Source of the DNA: a bacterium
GTDB taxonomy: Bacteria > Gemmatimonadota > Gemmatimonadetes > Gemmatimonadales > Gemmatimonadaceae
DNA: 49,904 nucleotides
Direction of reading: 5' to 3'
Assembly (NCBI GenBank): GCA_021813725.1
Contig: JAKAJN010000007.1
Span: 1 to 49,904, forward strand
Shown: positions 24,779-33,313 of the stretch, piece after piece
Layout of the letters: the number at the start of each line of letters is the position of its first letter
Position numbering within the stretch: position 1 is the stretch's first letter
Notes under the pieces: model-generated
What the model saw: only the letters and a program-made list of their open reading frames with translations
Told to the model about the DNA's origin: nothing
The model's database searches: none
Made by a program: the position numbers and the translations under genes

Positions 24779-26824
24779 CTAGAATTCGATCTGCGTCCCC
24801 AGCTCCACCACCCGGTTGGGCGGCAGTTGGAAGAAGGCCGCCGCCGACACGGCGTTGCGCGACATCACCGCGAAGAGCTTCTTGCGCCAGATGCTCATCG
24901 TCATGCCGCCCTCCTTCCACGCCTTCTGCCGCGGAATGAGCAGCTCGCGTCCGAGGTAGTAGCTCGTTTCCATTGGCCGCGCCTTCAGCCCGCGTTGACG
25001 CAGCAGCGCGAGCAGGTGCGTGACATCCGGCGACTCCATGAACCCGTACAGGGCCGTCGCGCGCACGAAGCCGTGCTCGAGGCGTTCCAGCGTCACCCGC
25101 TCCTCGTCGCGCACTTCGGGCACCTCGACCGTCGAGATCGAAAGCAGGATCACCTGCTCGTGCAACACCTTGTTGTGCTTCAAATGGTGCAGCAGCACCA
25201 CCGGGGCGCCGGTGGAGTGCGACGCCATGAACACCGCCGTGCCGGGAACGCGGGGAATCTTCCCGGACGACAGGCTCTTGAGGAACGCGTCGAGCGGCAT
25301 CGTGATTTCCTGCAGCCGCTCGCGGAGAATCAGCTTGCCGCGCTTCCACGTGGTCATCAGCGTGAACAGCGCAATCGCCAGCGCCACGGGCACCCACCCG
25401 CCGTGTTCGATCTTGATGGCGTTGGCACCGAGGAAGCTGAGGTCGATCGCGAGGAACAGGAGCGTCAGCGCCGTCACCCGCCACACCGGCCAGTGCCAGC
25501 GCCGCGCGGCGATGACAAAGAACAGCAGGGTCGTCACGGTCATCGTCCCGGTGACGGCGATGCCGTATGCCGCGCCGAGCTTGCTCGACGACTGGAAGCC
25601 AAGCACCACCAGCACTGTGCCGACGCCGAGCGCCATGTTCACCTCGGGGACGAAGATCTGCCCGAACTCGCGGGCCGAGGTGTGCACAATGGACATCCGC
25701 GGGCTGTAGCCGAGCTGGATGCACTGCTGGGTGAGCGAGAACGCGCCCGAGATCAGCGCCTGCGAGGCGATGATGGTGGCGCCGGTGGCGAGCGCGACCA
25801 TCGGCAGCAGCATCGCCGAGGGCGCGAGAATGTAGAACGGATTCTCCGCGGCCGCCGGGTTGCCGAGGACCAGGGAGCCCTGCCCGAAATAGTTGAGCAG
25901 CAACGCGGGAAAGACGAGCCAGAACCAGGCCGTCCGAATGGGGCGCTTGCCGAAATGTCCCATGTCCGCGTACAGCGCCTCGGCGCCCGTCACCGCCAGC
26001 ACGACGGCGCCCAGCACGGTCACCGCGTGCAGGTCGTGGTGCTGGAAGAAGCGATAGCCCCAGATCGGGTTGATCGCGGAGAGGACGCTCGCGTCGCGCA
26101 TCACCTGCACGAGCCCGAGGCCGCCGATGGCGACGAACCAAAGCGCCATCAGCGGGCCGAACGCCGCGCCGACGCGCGTGGTGCCGTGGCGCTGCACGGC
26201 GAACAGGCCGACGATGATCATCACCGTGATCGGCACGACCCACGAGGCCATCTCCTCGTTGTGCACCGTCAGCCCCTCGATGGCCGAGAGGACGGAGATG
26301 GCCGGCGTGATCACGCCATCGCCGTATAGCAGCGCGGCCCCGAACAGCCCGAGACCGATGAGCACGACGCGTCCGCGACGATGCTCCGAGTCCTTCTTGA
26401 GGATGAGGGCGAGCATCGCCACGATGCCGCCTTCGCCGCGGTTGTCCGCCCGCATGATGAAGACGATGTACTTGAAGCTGACCACGAGAATCAGCGACCA
26501 GAGGATCAGCGAGAGGACGCCGTAGACGTTCTCCGGTGTGGGCGTCAGCCCGTACTCCGCCTTGAAGCACTCCTTGAAGGCATACAGCGGGCTGGTGCCG
26601 ATGTCGCCGAAGACGACACCCAGGGCGGTCAGCGTCAGTACCGACAGCCGCTTGCCAGTGGGATGCTCCTCGACGTGGTGTCGTTCCATCGGGGGCACCA
26701 CGTGCTCCGCCGTTTCGTTGCGGGGCGCTGCGCCGTTTGCCGCGCTGTTCGCGGCGACTGACCCGGAAGGGTCGGGGGGCGGGGTGGGACTGCTTGGTTC
26801 AGCCGGCATATGATCGTGGGGCAT
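24779..26824 (-). CDS. kup: Kup/HAK/KT-type potassium uptake transporter
   Basis: 681 residues. A hydrophilic, Pro/Ala-rich N-terminal tail of about 55 residues precedes the family signature LGVVFGDIGTSPLYAFKECF. About twelve membrane segments follow, with GEGGIVAMLALI, YGDGVITPAISVLSAIEGL and GHFGKRPIRTAWFWLVFPALLLNYFGQG all characteristic. A cytoplasmic C-terminal domain of about 190 residues ends the protein (PRVPGTAVFMASHSTGAPVVLLHHLKHNKVLHE). It carries potassium into the cell with protons. ATG 26824 is used; ATG 26809 is an alternative. It is a single gene, and no riboswitch was recognised in its 137-nt upstream gap. Confidence 0.96.
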   Translation of the reverse strand: MPHDHMPAEPSSPTPPPDPSGSVAANSAANGAAPRNETAEHVVPPMERHHVEEHPTGKRLSVLTLTALGVVFGDIGTSPLYAFKECFKAEYGLTPTPENVYGVLSLILWSLILVVSFKYIVFIMRADNRGEGGIVAMLALILKKDSEHRRGRVVLIGLGLFGAALLYGDGVITPAISVLSAIEGLTVHNEEMASWVVPITVMIIVGLFAVQRHGTTRVGAAFGPLMALWFVAIGGLGLVQVMRDASVLSAINPIWGYRFFQHHDLHAVTVLGAVVLAVTGAEALYADMGHFGKRPIRTAWFWLVFPALLLNYFGQGSLVLGNPAAAENPFYILAPSAMLLPMVALATGATIIASQALISGAFSLTQQCIQLGYSPRMSIVHTSAREFGQIFVPEVNMALGVGTVLVVLGFQSSSKLGAAYGIAVTGTMTVTTLLFFVIAARRWHWPVWRVTALTLLFLAIDLSFLGANAIKIEHGGWVPVALAIALFTLMTTWKRGKLILRERLQEITMPLDAFLKSLSSGKIPRVPGTAVFMASHSTGAPVVLLHHLKHNKVLHEQVILLSISTVEVPEVRDEERVTLERLEHGFVRATALYGFMESPDVTHLLALLRQRGLKARPMETSYYLGRELLIPRQKAWKEGGMTMSIWRKKLFAVMSRNAVSAAAFFQLPPNRVVELGTQIEF

Positions 26825-26874
26825 CGCCCCAGGGAGATCGCGTTGTCAGGGGCACGCAGGGCGTCCCATGCAAA

Positions 26875-26901
26875 ACGGGCCGCGCACGATGCGCGACCCG
26901 T
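26875..26901 (-). terminator. Rho-independent terminator of the padR-type gene
   Basis: The stem ACGGGCCGCGCA (26875-26886) with TGCGCGACCCGT (26890-26901) has one mismatch and a CGA loop. Read on the minus strand it ends in CCCGTTTTG. It lies 60 nt past the PadR stop. A second palindromic stretch, CCAGACGTCGTCTGG, sits between them at about 26929-26943. Confidence 0.75.
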
Positions 26902-26961
26902 TGTAACATAGGGCGTGCTTCTGTGGCGTCCAGACGTCGTCTGGCCAGACGCCAGCCGTCG

Positions 26962-27558
26962 CTACTTCCGCGTGGCCAACGTGTTGACCGCCACGGCGGC
27001 CTCCTCGAGCACCTTGGCCACCGCGCGCAGGTACTCGTGGTCGTCGAGCCGGTGCGAGGCCTGCGCGTAGGTGGCGCGCGCCAGGCGCCCGAAGGCGCGG
27101 TTCATCTCCTGCATCGCGTCGCTGGTGAGACCGGCGCCCGTGCGGGCAATGCGCGAGAAGATGTCGTCCACCGTGCTGCGATGCTCGGCGAGATGCTGCC
27201 GTCCCGCGTCGGTGATTTCGTAGATGCGCTTGCCGCCATCGTCGGACGCGGCGTGCGCGAAGCCCATTTCCTCGAGCAGCGTCAGCGTGGGGTAGACCGT
27301 GCCTGCACTCGGCTGATACAAGCCGCCCGAGCGCTCCTCGATGGCCTTGATGATGTCGTAGCCGTGGCGCGGCCGCTCAGCGAGCAGCGAGAGAATGACG
27401 AGCTTCAAATCGCCGTGGCCAAAGAACCGGCCGCCGCGAAATCCGGCGCCACGGAAATGGCCGCCAACGCGCCCGAGGAAAGCGGAGATGTCGGCGTCAA
27501 ACCCGGCCCATCCACGGCCGGCTCCTCGGCAGTTCGAACCCCGGTGAAAGTGATGCAT
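26962..27558 (-). CDS. PadR-family transcriptional regulator
   Basis: 198 residues from ATG 27558, chosen because TGGAGG lies 6 nt upstream. The N-terminal 50 residues are rich in Gly, Arg, His and Phe (HHFHRG, FRGAGFRGGRFFGHG). The PadR winged helix follows: GDLKLVILSLLAERPRHGYDIIKAIEERSGGLYQPSAGTVYPTLTLLEEMGF, with the wing in KRIYEITDAGRQHL. The C-terminal part is helical and serves for dimerisation in this family. Such repressors control efflux pumps, detoxification or envelope genes and usually their own gene. A promoter with an overlapping AT-rich inverted repeat lies upstream. The ligand is unknown; the His-rich start might bind metal (inference). Confidence 0.9.
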   Translation of the reverse strand: MHHFHRGSNCRGAGRGWAGFDADISAFLGRVGGHFRGAGFRGGRFFGHGDLKLVILSLLAERPRHGYDIIKAIEERSGGLYQPSAGTVYPTLTLLEEMGFAHAASDDGGKRIYEITDAGRQHLAEHRSTVDDIFSRIARTGAGLTSDAMQEMNRAFGRLARATYAQASHRLDDHEYLRAVAKVLEEAAVAVNTLATRK

Positions 27559-27607
27559 CGTGACCCTCCAGTGGTTGAGCGGCACCAACAAGCAACTAAG
27601 CGATAGT

Positions 27608-27650
27608 GCTAAGATATTGCTAAGATATATCGAAGATATGTCTAAGTCAA
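27608..27650 (-). promoter_or_regulatory. PadR gene promoter with overlapping operator
   Basis: On the minus strand TTGACT (27645-27650), 17 nt, TATCTT (27622-27627) is a good sigma70-type promoter. AGATATAT-CGAAG-ATATGTCT (27623-27643) is an inverted repeat with one mismatch covering the spacer and the -10. Adjacent 11-nt direct repeats GCTAAGATAT(T/A) occur at 27608 and 27619. The block is strikingly AT-rich for this genome, which suggests autorepression. Confidence 0.65.
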
Positions 27651-27800
27651 GTGGCCGAAGAGTTCTGCCTGACGGCATGCATTGCCCTGCGAGCGAATCG
27701 GCCGCCGGGGTTGCATCGTAGTGGCGATGGTTCGGTGATCAGACGAGTCTGTAGTGAAGGTGAGACCCTTGCCAGGTTCTGTGGCACGCCCGGAGCGTCC

Positions 27801-28502
27801 GTGTTCGATCTGCTGCAGCATCCTCCCCGAAGTCCGGAACGCCTTCCGCTTGGCGCGGGGGTGAGCATCGCCGTGCATGCGATGCTCGCCCTGCTCCTCA
27901 CGGTCGGTGCGGGCAAGACGCTGCTCGAACCGTCGACCAAGGAGACGCAGTCGGTCATCGAGTCGGCTCTGCGCTACCTGCTCCCGCCGAACCGGCCGGG
28001 ACAGGCGGCCTCGGAGGCGCAGGCCGCGTGGTCGGCGGTGCAGAGTGGCACGTTGCCGCCGGCACCGCCGGACGTCTACACGGAAAAGCGGGATCAGCCC
28101 GGCACGACCGAGCCCGCGCCGGAAGACCGTGCGGCCCCGGAGCCGCTTGCCGAGGCCGCCGCCGCGCAAAATGCCTTCACGTACCTCGACGTCGACACGG
28201 CGGTCGTGCGTGACCCAACCAGCGCGGTGCCTGTCTACCCGAGTCTGCTCGAGAAGCAGGGCATCGAAGGGGTGGCGGTGGTGCGCTTTGTCGTGGACAC
28301 CACCGGTCACGCCGACGTGTCCACGTTTCGCGTGGTCGAAACGAACCACTCGCTCTTCGCCGCCGCCGTGCGCGACGCCCTGCCGGGGATGAAGTTCCAT
28401 CCGGCCACCGTCGGGCCGCAGAAGGTGCGCCAACTCGTGGAGATTCCGTTCGGCTTCCAGATTGTTCGCCGCAACGCCGCCGACACGCGACGCAAGCCCT
28501 AG
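27801..28502 (+). CDS. TonB-family energy transducer protein
   Basis: 233 residues from GTG 27801 with GGAG at about 5 nt. The frame is open further upstream, but that part lacks a plausible start. One N-terminal membrane helix (about 17-38: LGAGVSIAVHAMLALLLTVGAG) is followed by a Pro/Glu/Ala-rich periplasmic linker. The C-terminal TonB domain, PVYPSLLEKQGIEGVAVVRFVVDTTGHADVSTFRVV then FAAAVRDALPGMKFHPA, contacts outer-membrane receptors. It passes energy from the inner membrane to receptors such as the one at 35036-38863. ExbB/ExbD partners are not in the window. It is divergent from the PadR gene and may share its operator region. Confidence 0.88.
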   Translation: MFDLLQHPPRSPERLPLGAGVSIAVHAMLALLLTVGAGKTLLEPSTKETQSVIESALRYLLPPNRPGQAASEAQAAWSAVQSGTLPPAPPDVYTEKRDQPGTTEPAPEDRAAPEPLAEAAAAQNAFTYLDVDTAVVRDPTSAVPVYPSLLEKQGIEGVAVVRFVVDTTGHADVSTFRVVETNHSLFAAAVRDALPGMKFHPATVGPQKVRQLVEIPFGFQIVRRNAADTRRKP

Positions 28503-28505
28503 CAA

Positions 28506-28544
28506 GCACGGCGCGCCACGCAGAAGCTGCGTGGCGCGCCGTGC
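28506..28544. terminator. Perfect 18-bp hairpin between convergent tonB-like and macB genes
   Basis: GCACGGCGCGCCACGCAG (28506-28523) pairs perfectly with 28527-28544 across a 3-nt loop (AAG). It lies 4 nt after one stop codon and 20 nt from the other. There is no T-run, so it may block or stabilise transcripts from both sides rather than act as a classic intrinsic terminator. Confidence 0.7.
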
Positions 28545-28563
28545 ACACGATCGCTGTTGCGCG

Positions 28564-29787
28564 CTACTCGTATCGTAGCGCCACGATCGGGTCCATTGTT
28601 GCCGCGCGACGCGCCGGATAGACGCCAAAGATCACGCCGACACTCGCCGAGAAGCCGAAGGCGAGTGCGACGGCCGTGGAGCCGACCTCGGTGGTCCAGC
28701 CCATCACCTTGGTGAAGGCGGCGGCGCCGCCCGCTCCGACGAGAATGCCAATGGCGCCGCCAACGAGGCAGAGCACCACCGCCTCGACGAGGAACTGGAA
28801 CATGATGTTGAGCCGCGTCGCGCCAAGCGCCTTGCGAATGCCGATCTCGCGGGTGCGCTCGGTGACCGACACGAGCATGATGTTCATGATGCCGATGCCG
28901 CCCACGATGAGCGACACGGTCGCAATGCCGGCGAGGAGGAGCGAGAAGACCTGCGTCGTCTCGCCGAGCGTGTTCAGAAAGTCGGCCTGCGAGCGGATGT
29001 TAAAGTCGTCTTCCTTGCCGGCGCGCAGGCGGTGCTCGCGGCGCAGGATCTTCTGGATCTCGGCCATCGTCTCGGGAATATCGTCTTCCGAGGGCGAGAG
29101 CACACTCACCGACCGAATGCGGTTTTGGCCAAGGACGCGGTAGCGCGCGGTGGTGATGGGAATCAGGACCTGGTCATCGGGGTTGTTGAATGGCGATGCC
29201 TGCCCCTTCGACTTGTACACGCCGATCACCTGGAACTGGATGCCGCGAATGCGCACCGTCTCGCCCAGGATGGCGTCGGGTGTCTGGAGGCCGAGGTTCT
29301 CGAGGACGGTCGGGCCAACCACGGCAACGCGCTGGCGCGAATTGTCCTCCGCCGTCGTGAAGAACCGGCCCGCGGCGAGTTCGTACTTGCGAACTTCGGG
29401 GAAGTTCGACGAGACGCCGACAATCTGCGTGTTGGTGTTCTTGTTCAGGTACTGCACCTGCAGGTTGCCGGACATCTCGGGCTGCACCGCGAGGATCTTG
29501 GTGCTGCTGTCGGCGAGGGCCTTGGCGTCCTCGAGCGTCAGGCGCGCACTGCCGAAGCCGACGCGCACGCCACCCTGGCCGAACGCCTGCCCGGGGCTCA
29601 CGGTGAGAAGCGTGGTGCCGAGCGCGGCGATGCGGTCGTTGACGGCCCTCTGCGCGCCGCGGCCCAGCGCCACCACCGCGATGACGGCGGCGACGCCGAT
29701 GACGATACCGAGCATGGTGAGCAGGGAGCGCAGCTTGTTGGCGCGCAGCGCTCCGAGTGCGACCATGATGGTCTCACCAAACAGCAT
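28564..29787 (-). CDS. MacB-type ABC transporter permease (no ATPase domain)
   Basis: 407 residues. FGETIMVALGALRANKLRSLLTMLGIVIGVAAVIAVVALG is the first membrane segment of MacB/LolC/FtsX permeases. A periplasmic MacB-PCD domain (about 50-275) follows, then three more helices including GGIGIMNIMLVSVTERTREIGIRKALGATRLNIMFQFLVEA and the ending YPARRAATMDPIVALRYE. Classical MacB has an ATPase domain fused in front of the permease. Here it is absent and no separate ATPase gene is in the operon. It forms the inner-membrane part of a macrolide/peptide/lipid-type efflux system with the two genes upstream. It is the last gene of a six-gene operon. Confidence 0.9.
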   Translation of the reverse strand: MLFGETIMVALGALRANKLRSLLTMLGIVIGVAAVIAVVALGRGAQRAVNDRIAALGTTLLTVSPGQAFGQGGVRVGFGSARLTLEDAKALADSSTKILAVQPEMSGNLQVQYLNKNTNTQIVGVSSNFPEVRKYELAAGRFFTTAEDNSRQRVAVVGPTVLENLGLQTPDAILGETVRIRGIQFQVIGVYKSKGQASPFNNPDDQVLIPITTARYRVLGQNRIRSVSVLSPSEDDIPETMAEIQKILRREHRLRAGKEDDFNIRSQADFLNTLGETTQVFSLLLAGIATVSLIVGGIGIMNIMLVSVTERTREIGIRKALGATRLNIMFQFLVEAVVLCLVGGAIGILVGAGGAAAFTKVMGWTTEVGSTAVALAFGFSASVGVIFGVYPARRAATMDPIVALRYE

Positions 29788-29790
29788 GCG

Positions 29791-31575
29791 TCAGTTCCTT
29801 GGCCGGGCCGTCGAAGTGGCAGCTGGCGGCGGGCCACCGCCGCCCGGTCCACCGCCACGGCCGCCGCCGGCCGCCCCGCCGAGCGGACTGCCGCCGCCCA
29901 TCATCTGGCGCACGCGATTCTGCGCGGCCTCGCGCTGGGCCTGCATGGCTGCCGCCGAGAGCAGCGCGACGCGCTCGCCTTCCTTGAGGCCGTCGAGCAC
30001 TTCGGTATAGTCGAAGTTGGCGACGCCGAGGCGCACCATGCGCGGCTCCCATGTGGAGTCGGCCTTCTGGACAAAGACGAGGCCGGTGCGCGCACGCGCG
30101 CGCATGCCGGGGCCCTGCGGCACGTCCACACTGCGTCCGGCCTGGTCACCGCGTGCCGACTGGCGAGCGGCGGTGCCACGTGCGGACGCGCCCGCGGTCG
30201 CGCCGCTCGGCCGCGCGCCGCCCATTACATTCGTCGCGCCGCCGCCGAATCCACCGCCGTTGCCGCCGTCGCGGCGCCGGCAGGCGCCCGCGATGCGCGC
30301 GTCCACGCCGAGCTTTGCGTACAGCTCCTGCGTCTGTGTGAAGAGTGCGCGGCGATCCGCGTCGGGGTTGCGCATCTGCTCGCGCAGCGCGTCGAGCTGC
30401 TTGGCGACGGCGGGCTGCTTCTTGACCGCGTCGTCCACCTTCTTGCAATCGGCGTCGGTGACTTCAACCTGCTGGAAGCCACCGCCCTGTCGGCCACCCG
30501 GCTGCTGCAGCTCCACTTCACCGTTGCTCGTCTGCGTGCGCCCCCCCTGGCCCGGGCGTCCACCACGAGCGCCGCCGCTGCCGCCGCGCAACATTCCACC
30601 CATGCTCGAGCGCAACTGTGCGCTCACGCTGTCGGGGTCGAGGTTGAGCAGTGGGGCGATGTTCTGCACTTCGCGCATATTGCGCACGGCATCGTTGGGG
30701 ATGGCCAGCACGTCGGTGCGGCGATCCACGAGCACCGACGCTTCGCCGTTCATCCCGGGCTTGAGCATCCCGTCCTCGTTGGAGAGCGAAATCAGCACCG
30801 GGAACATCGTGACGTTCTGCTGCACGACCGCCTGCGGTTCAACCTTTTCCACCTTGCCGCGGAACGGATGGTCGGGGAAGGCATCCACCGTGACGGTGGC
30901 CTCCTGTCCGGCGGCGATCTGGCCGATGTCGGTCTCGTTGACGAGCGCCCGGGCGCGCACGCGGGTGAGGTCGGCCATCTTGAGGATGGTCGAGCCGCCG
31001 CCCATCGAGGTGGTGCCGGCCTGAATCACCTGGCCGAGCGAGACGGTCTTCTCGATCACCGTGCCCTCGACGGGCGCGCGCACCGTGGCATCCTCGAGGC
31101 GCTGCTGCGCGAGGTCGAGCGACGTGCGGGCGCGGACGAAGCTGGCCTGCGCGTTGGCGAAGTCGAGGTTCGCCGTCTCGTTCTCCTGGGCGGTGATGAT
31201 GCGCTGCTGGAACAAGTCGTCGGAGCGCTTCTTCTGTGCGGTCGACGTGTTCAGCTTGGCCTGGGCGGCCTCGAAGTCGGCCTGCGCCTGGTTGGCGGCG
31301 TTCGTCAGATCGCGCGTGTCAATCTGGACGATGAGGTCGCCGGGCTTCACGGACGAGCCGACCTCGACGGTCATCTTGGTGATCTGTCCCGACGCGGTCT
31401 TCGACTTGACCTCGACGATGTTGATGGGCTCGATGACGGCCGTGGCCGTGGCGTCCACAATGATGTCACGGCGCGTCACAGGCGCAGTCTGAATGGCGAC
31501 CGGCTTCTCGGTCTTCTTGCCGCATGCGGCGAGGGACGCCGCGGCGGCGAGGGCAAGGACGAATCGGCGGTTCAC
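29791..31575 (-). CDS. MacA/HlyD-type periplasmic adaptor lipoprotein with large insertion
   Basis: 594 residues from GTG 31575 (GGAG about 7 nt upstream). The lipoprotein signal ends in LAAC (Cys18). Biotinyl-lipoyl halves (ITKMTVEVGSSVKPGDLIVQID and VRAPVEGTVIEKTVSLGQVI) flank a helical hairpin (about 88-162). A beta-barrel domain follows (TDIGQIAAGQEATVTVDAFP). Typical MacA has about 370 residues. Here about 190 extra residues (about 305-495) enter before the membrane-proximal domain. They are Gly/Arg/Gln-rich tracts around a helical unit with two Cys (377 and 432). The protein also ends in a Gly/Pro tail. It bridges the MacB permease (3 nt downstream) and TolC (upstream). Confidence 0.88.
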   Translation of the reverse strand: MNRRFVLALAAAASLAACGKKTEKPVAIQTAPVTRRDIIVDATATAVIEPINIVEVKSKTASGQITKMTVEVGSSVKPGDLIVQIDTRDLTNAANQAQADFEAAQAKLNTSTAQKKRSDDLFQQRIITAQENETANLDFANAQASFVRARTSLDLAQQRLEDATVRAPVEGTVIEKTVSLGQVIQAGTTSMGGGSTILKMADLTRVRARALVNETDIGQIAAGQEATVTVDAFPDHPFRGKVEKVEPQAVVQQNVTMFPVLISLSNEDGMLKPGMNGEASVLVDRRTDVLAIPNDAVRNMREVQNIAPLLNLDPDSVSAQLRSSMGGMLRGGSGGARGGRPGQGGRTQTSNGEVELQQPGGRQGGGFQQVEVTDADCKKVDDAVKKQPAVAKQLDALREQMRNPDADRRALFTQTQELYAKLGVDARIAGACRRRDGGNGGGFGGGATNVMGGARPSGATAGASARGTAARQSARGDQAGRSVDVPQGPGMRARARTGLVFVQKADSTWEPRMVRLGVANFDYTEVLDGLKEGERVALLSAAAMQAQREAAQNRVRQMMGGGSPLGGAAGGGRGGGPGGGGPPPAATSTARPRN

Positions 31576-31610
31576 GAGATGCTCCGAAAGGGGCGTCGGT
31601 CGGTGTCGGG

Positions 31611-32915
31611 TCACTTGAGGTCGCGGCCGACGAGGGCCTCGACCTGCGCCTTGGCGATGCGGGCGTCGTAGCGCGCCTGAATGAGCGAGGCGCGGGCCTG
31701 ATCGAGTGTCGTCTGCGACGTCAGCAGGTCGAGCAGCACGGAGGCACCGAGCGCGTAGCGCTGCTGCTGCACGCGCAGGTCCTCCTCGGCGGCGGCGACG
31801 CTGGCGAGCTGGATGGCGACGCGTTCCTCCGCTGTGCGGAAGGCGCCGAGGAACTGCACGAGTGACTGTTGCTGGGCGAGCTTGGCGTCACGCAGGGCGG
31901 CCACCGCATTCTCCTCGGCCACCGTTGTGCGCGTGAGGTTCTCCTCACGGCTCAGGTTGTTGAAGAGCGGGAAGTTGAGCGAAAAGCGAAGGCTGTTCTG
32001 TTTCGGAATGCGGCCGCTTCCCCAGTCGAACGTCTCGGACGTATTGTTGCCGCTGAGACTGTACGACGACGAAATGGTGGGCATGTACGGCGTCTTGGCG
32101 GCTCGCTTGGCGGCCTGCGCGGCGACGAGCGCCGCGTCGGCCTGACGGACGGCCGGTCCGTCGAGCGCCAACGCAGTGAGCTGGGTGCTGTCGAGCACGA
32201 TGCGACCCATCTCGGCCGTGTCGGCTGGCGTGGCGGTGACGACATCGGCGGCGCCGATGAGGCGCGTCAGGGCCGCGTTTGCCACGCGCAGGTTGTTTTG
32301 CGCGGTGAGCTGGGCGAGGCGCGCGTTGCCCACCTGGATGGCGGAGCGCAGCGAATCGCTCTTGGTGGCGATGCCGGCGCGCACCTTGGCGGTGGACGAC
32401 TTGAGCTGTTCCTGCGCCTGCTCGAGCTGACGGTTGGCTGCCGCTTCGCTTTCGCGCGCGGCGAGCACGGCGAAGTACTGCTGCTTGACCTGCAGGGCAA
32501 TGCTGAAGCGCTGCGACGTTTCACCGGCGTCGGCGGCGTCCACATTCGCCTGTGCCGACTTCAGGTTGTACCAACGGCGGCCGCCGTCGAAGAGTTCGAG
32601 ACTGGTCGACAGCCCGCGCGAGAACGACCACGGCACGCCGCTGTACGGGACGAGCTTGCCTTGGAAGAACGTCTCACCGCCCTGGCGCGAGCCAGAGCCG
32701 GAGATCGAGAGCGAAGGGAGATACTGCGCGTAGGCGGTGCGCACCGCCGCGGCGCTGGTGCGCAGCGCATTGCGAGCCGACACGGCAGCCGGTGCGTTGC
32801 GCTGCGCCTCACGCACCGCGTCGTCGAGTGTGATGGCACGCGCCCCCGCGTCCGACGACTGCTGCGCCGCGACGGCGAGCGGCAGCGCAGCGCACAGCAT
32901 GGCAACCCGGTACAT
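31611..32915 (-). CDS. TolC-family outer-membrane efflux protein (first copy)
   Basis: 434 residues with a signal peptide ending near AAQQ. ITLDDAVREAQRNAPAAVSARNALRTSAAAVRTAYAQYLPSLSISG is the usual start of an OEP repeat. Two such helical/beta-strand repeats are present, the second around QADAALVAAQAAKRAAKTPYMPTISSSYSLSG. It forms the trimeric exit duct of the three-part pump with the MacA and MacB homologues downstream. It starts 3 nt after the Spy-like gene and ends 35 nt before macA, so it is in one operon with the ECF sigma factor upstream. Confidence 0.92.
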   Translation of the reverse strand: MYRVAMLCAALPLAVAAQQSSDAGARAITLDDAVREAQRNAPAAVSARNALRTSAAAVRTAYAQYLPSLSISGSGSRQGGETFFQGKLVPYSGVPWSFSRGLSTSLELFDGGRRWYNLKSAQANVDAADAGETSQRFSIALQVKQQYFAVLAARESEAAANRQLEQAQEQLKSSTAKVRAGIATKSDSLRSAIQVGNARLAQLTAQNNLRVANAALTRLIGAADVVTATPADTAEMGRIVLDSTQLTALALDGPAVRQADAALVAAQAAKRAAKTPYMPTISSSYSLSGNNTSETFDWGSGRIPKQNSLRFSLNFPLFNNLSREENLTRTTVAEENAVAALRDAKLAQQQSLVQFLGAFRTAEERVAIQLASVAAAEEDLRVQQQRYALGASVLLDLLTSQTTLDQARASLIQARYDARIAKAQVEALVGRDLK

Positions 32916-32918
32916 GTC

Positions 32919-33284
32919 CTATTTCTTCTCCTGGGCGCGGGCCTTCTGGTCCCGCTGCATCTGCTCATACACGCTGCGCTGTTCCGGCGTGAGGACGGCC
33001 GAAATCCGGGCGCGCGCGTCGCCGCGAATGGAGTCGAGCTGCGGCCGGATGGGTACGACGAGCAGCGACTCGGCGCGGAACCGAGCATCGAGAATGCTGT
33101 CCACCGCGGCCCGCTGTTCCGTCGTCAGCTTGAGGTCGCTGGCGAAGCGCGCGCGCATCTCCCGCACGGTCAGACGCGCTGCGGCGGGCGGGCGGAGCAG
33201 GCGGTCGGCGGCGATGCCGATGGCGAGGCCAGCCACAGCCGCGCCGAGATAGAACGCCAGGGCGAGTCCTTTGGTTCGCGTCAT
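32919..33284 (-). CDS. Spy/CpxP-like LTxxQ periplasmic protein (first copy)
   Basis: 121 residues from ATG 33284. A membrane anchor or uncleaved signal (about 7-26) precedes a helical periplasmic part with the paired motifs of the Spy/CpxP group: LKLTTEQRAAVDSIL (Gln at 57) and AVLTPEQRSVYEQM (Gln at 102). Family members are stress chaperones or metal/stress sensors that modulate signal transduction. Its place right after a sigma/anti-sigma pair suggests a sensing or feedback role for that circuit (inference). The C-terminus is basic (RDQKARAQEKK). TolC follows after 3 nt. Confidence 0.8.
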   Translation of the reverse strand: MTRTKGLALAFYLGAAVAGLAIGIAADRLLRPPAAARLTVREMRARFASDLKLTTEQRAAVDSILDARFRAESLLVVPIRPQLDSIRGDARARISAVLTPEQRSVYEQMQRDQKARAQEKK

Positions 33285-33313
33285 GTTGCCAGCCGGGGGC
33301 GGCGCCGCTTCGG

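Noticed and set aside
21885-24782. Open frame of 965 codons on the plus strand
   Set aside because: It lies wholly opposite the M14 peptidase gene. Its Arg/Val/His-rich composition is what high-GC antisense frames give, and no domain or start signal is present.
24651-26570. Upstream extension of the M14 peptidase frame to a 1557-residue protein
   Set aside because: The extension is out of frame with and lies within kup. The real start is marked by a signal peptide at 24650.
27651-27800. N-terminal extension of the TonB-like protein
   Set aside because: The upstream codons overlap the promoter region and lack a ribosome site, while GTG 27801 has GGAG at proper distance and gives the expected membrane helix position.
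29032-31671. 879-codon plus-strand open frame
   Set aside because: Antisense shadow of macA and macB; no recognisable domain.
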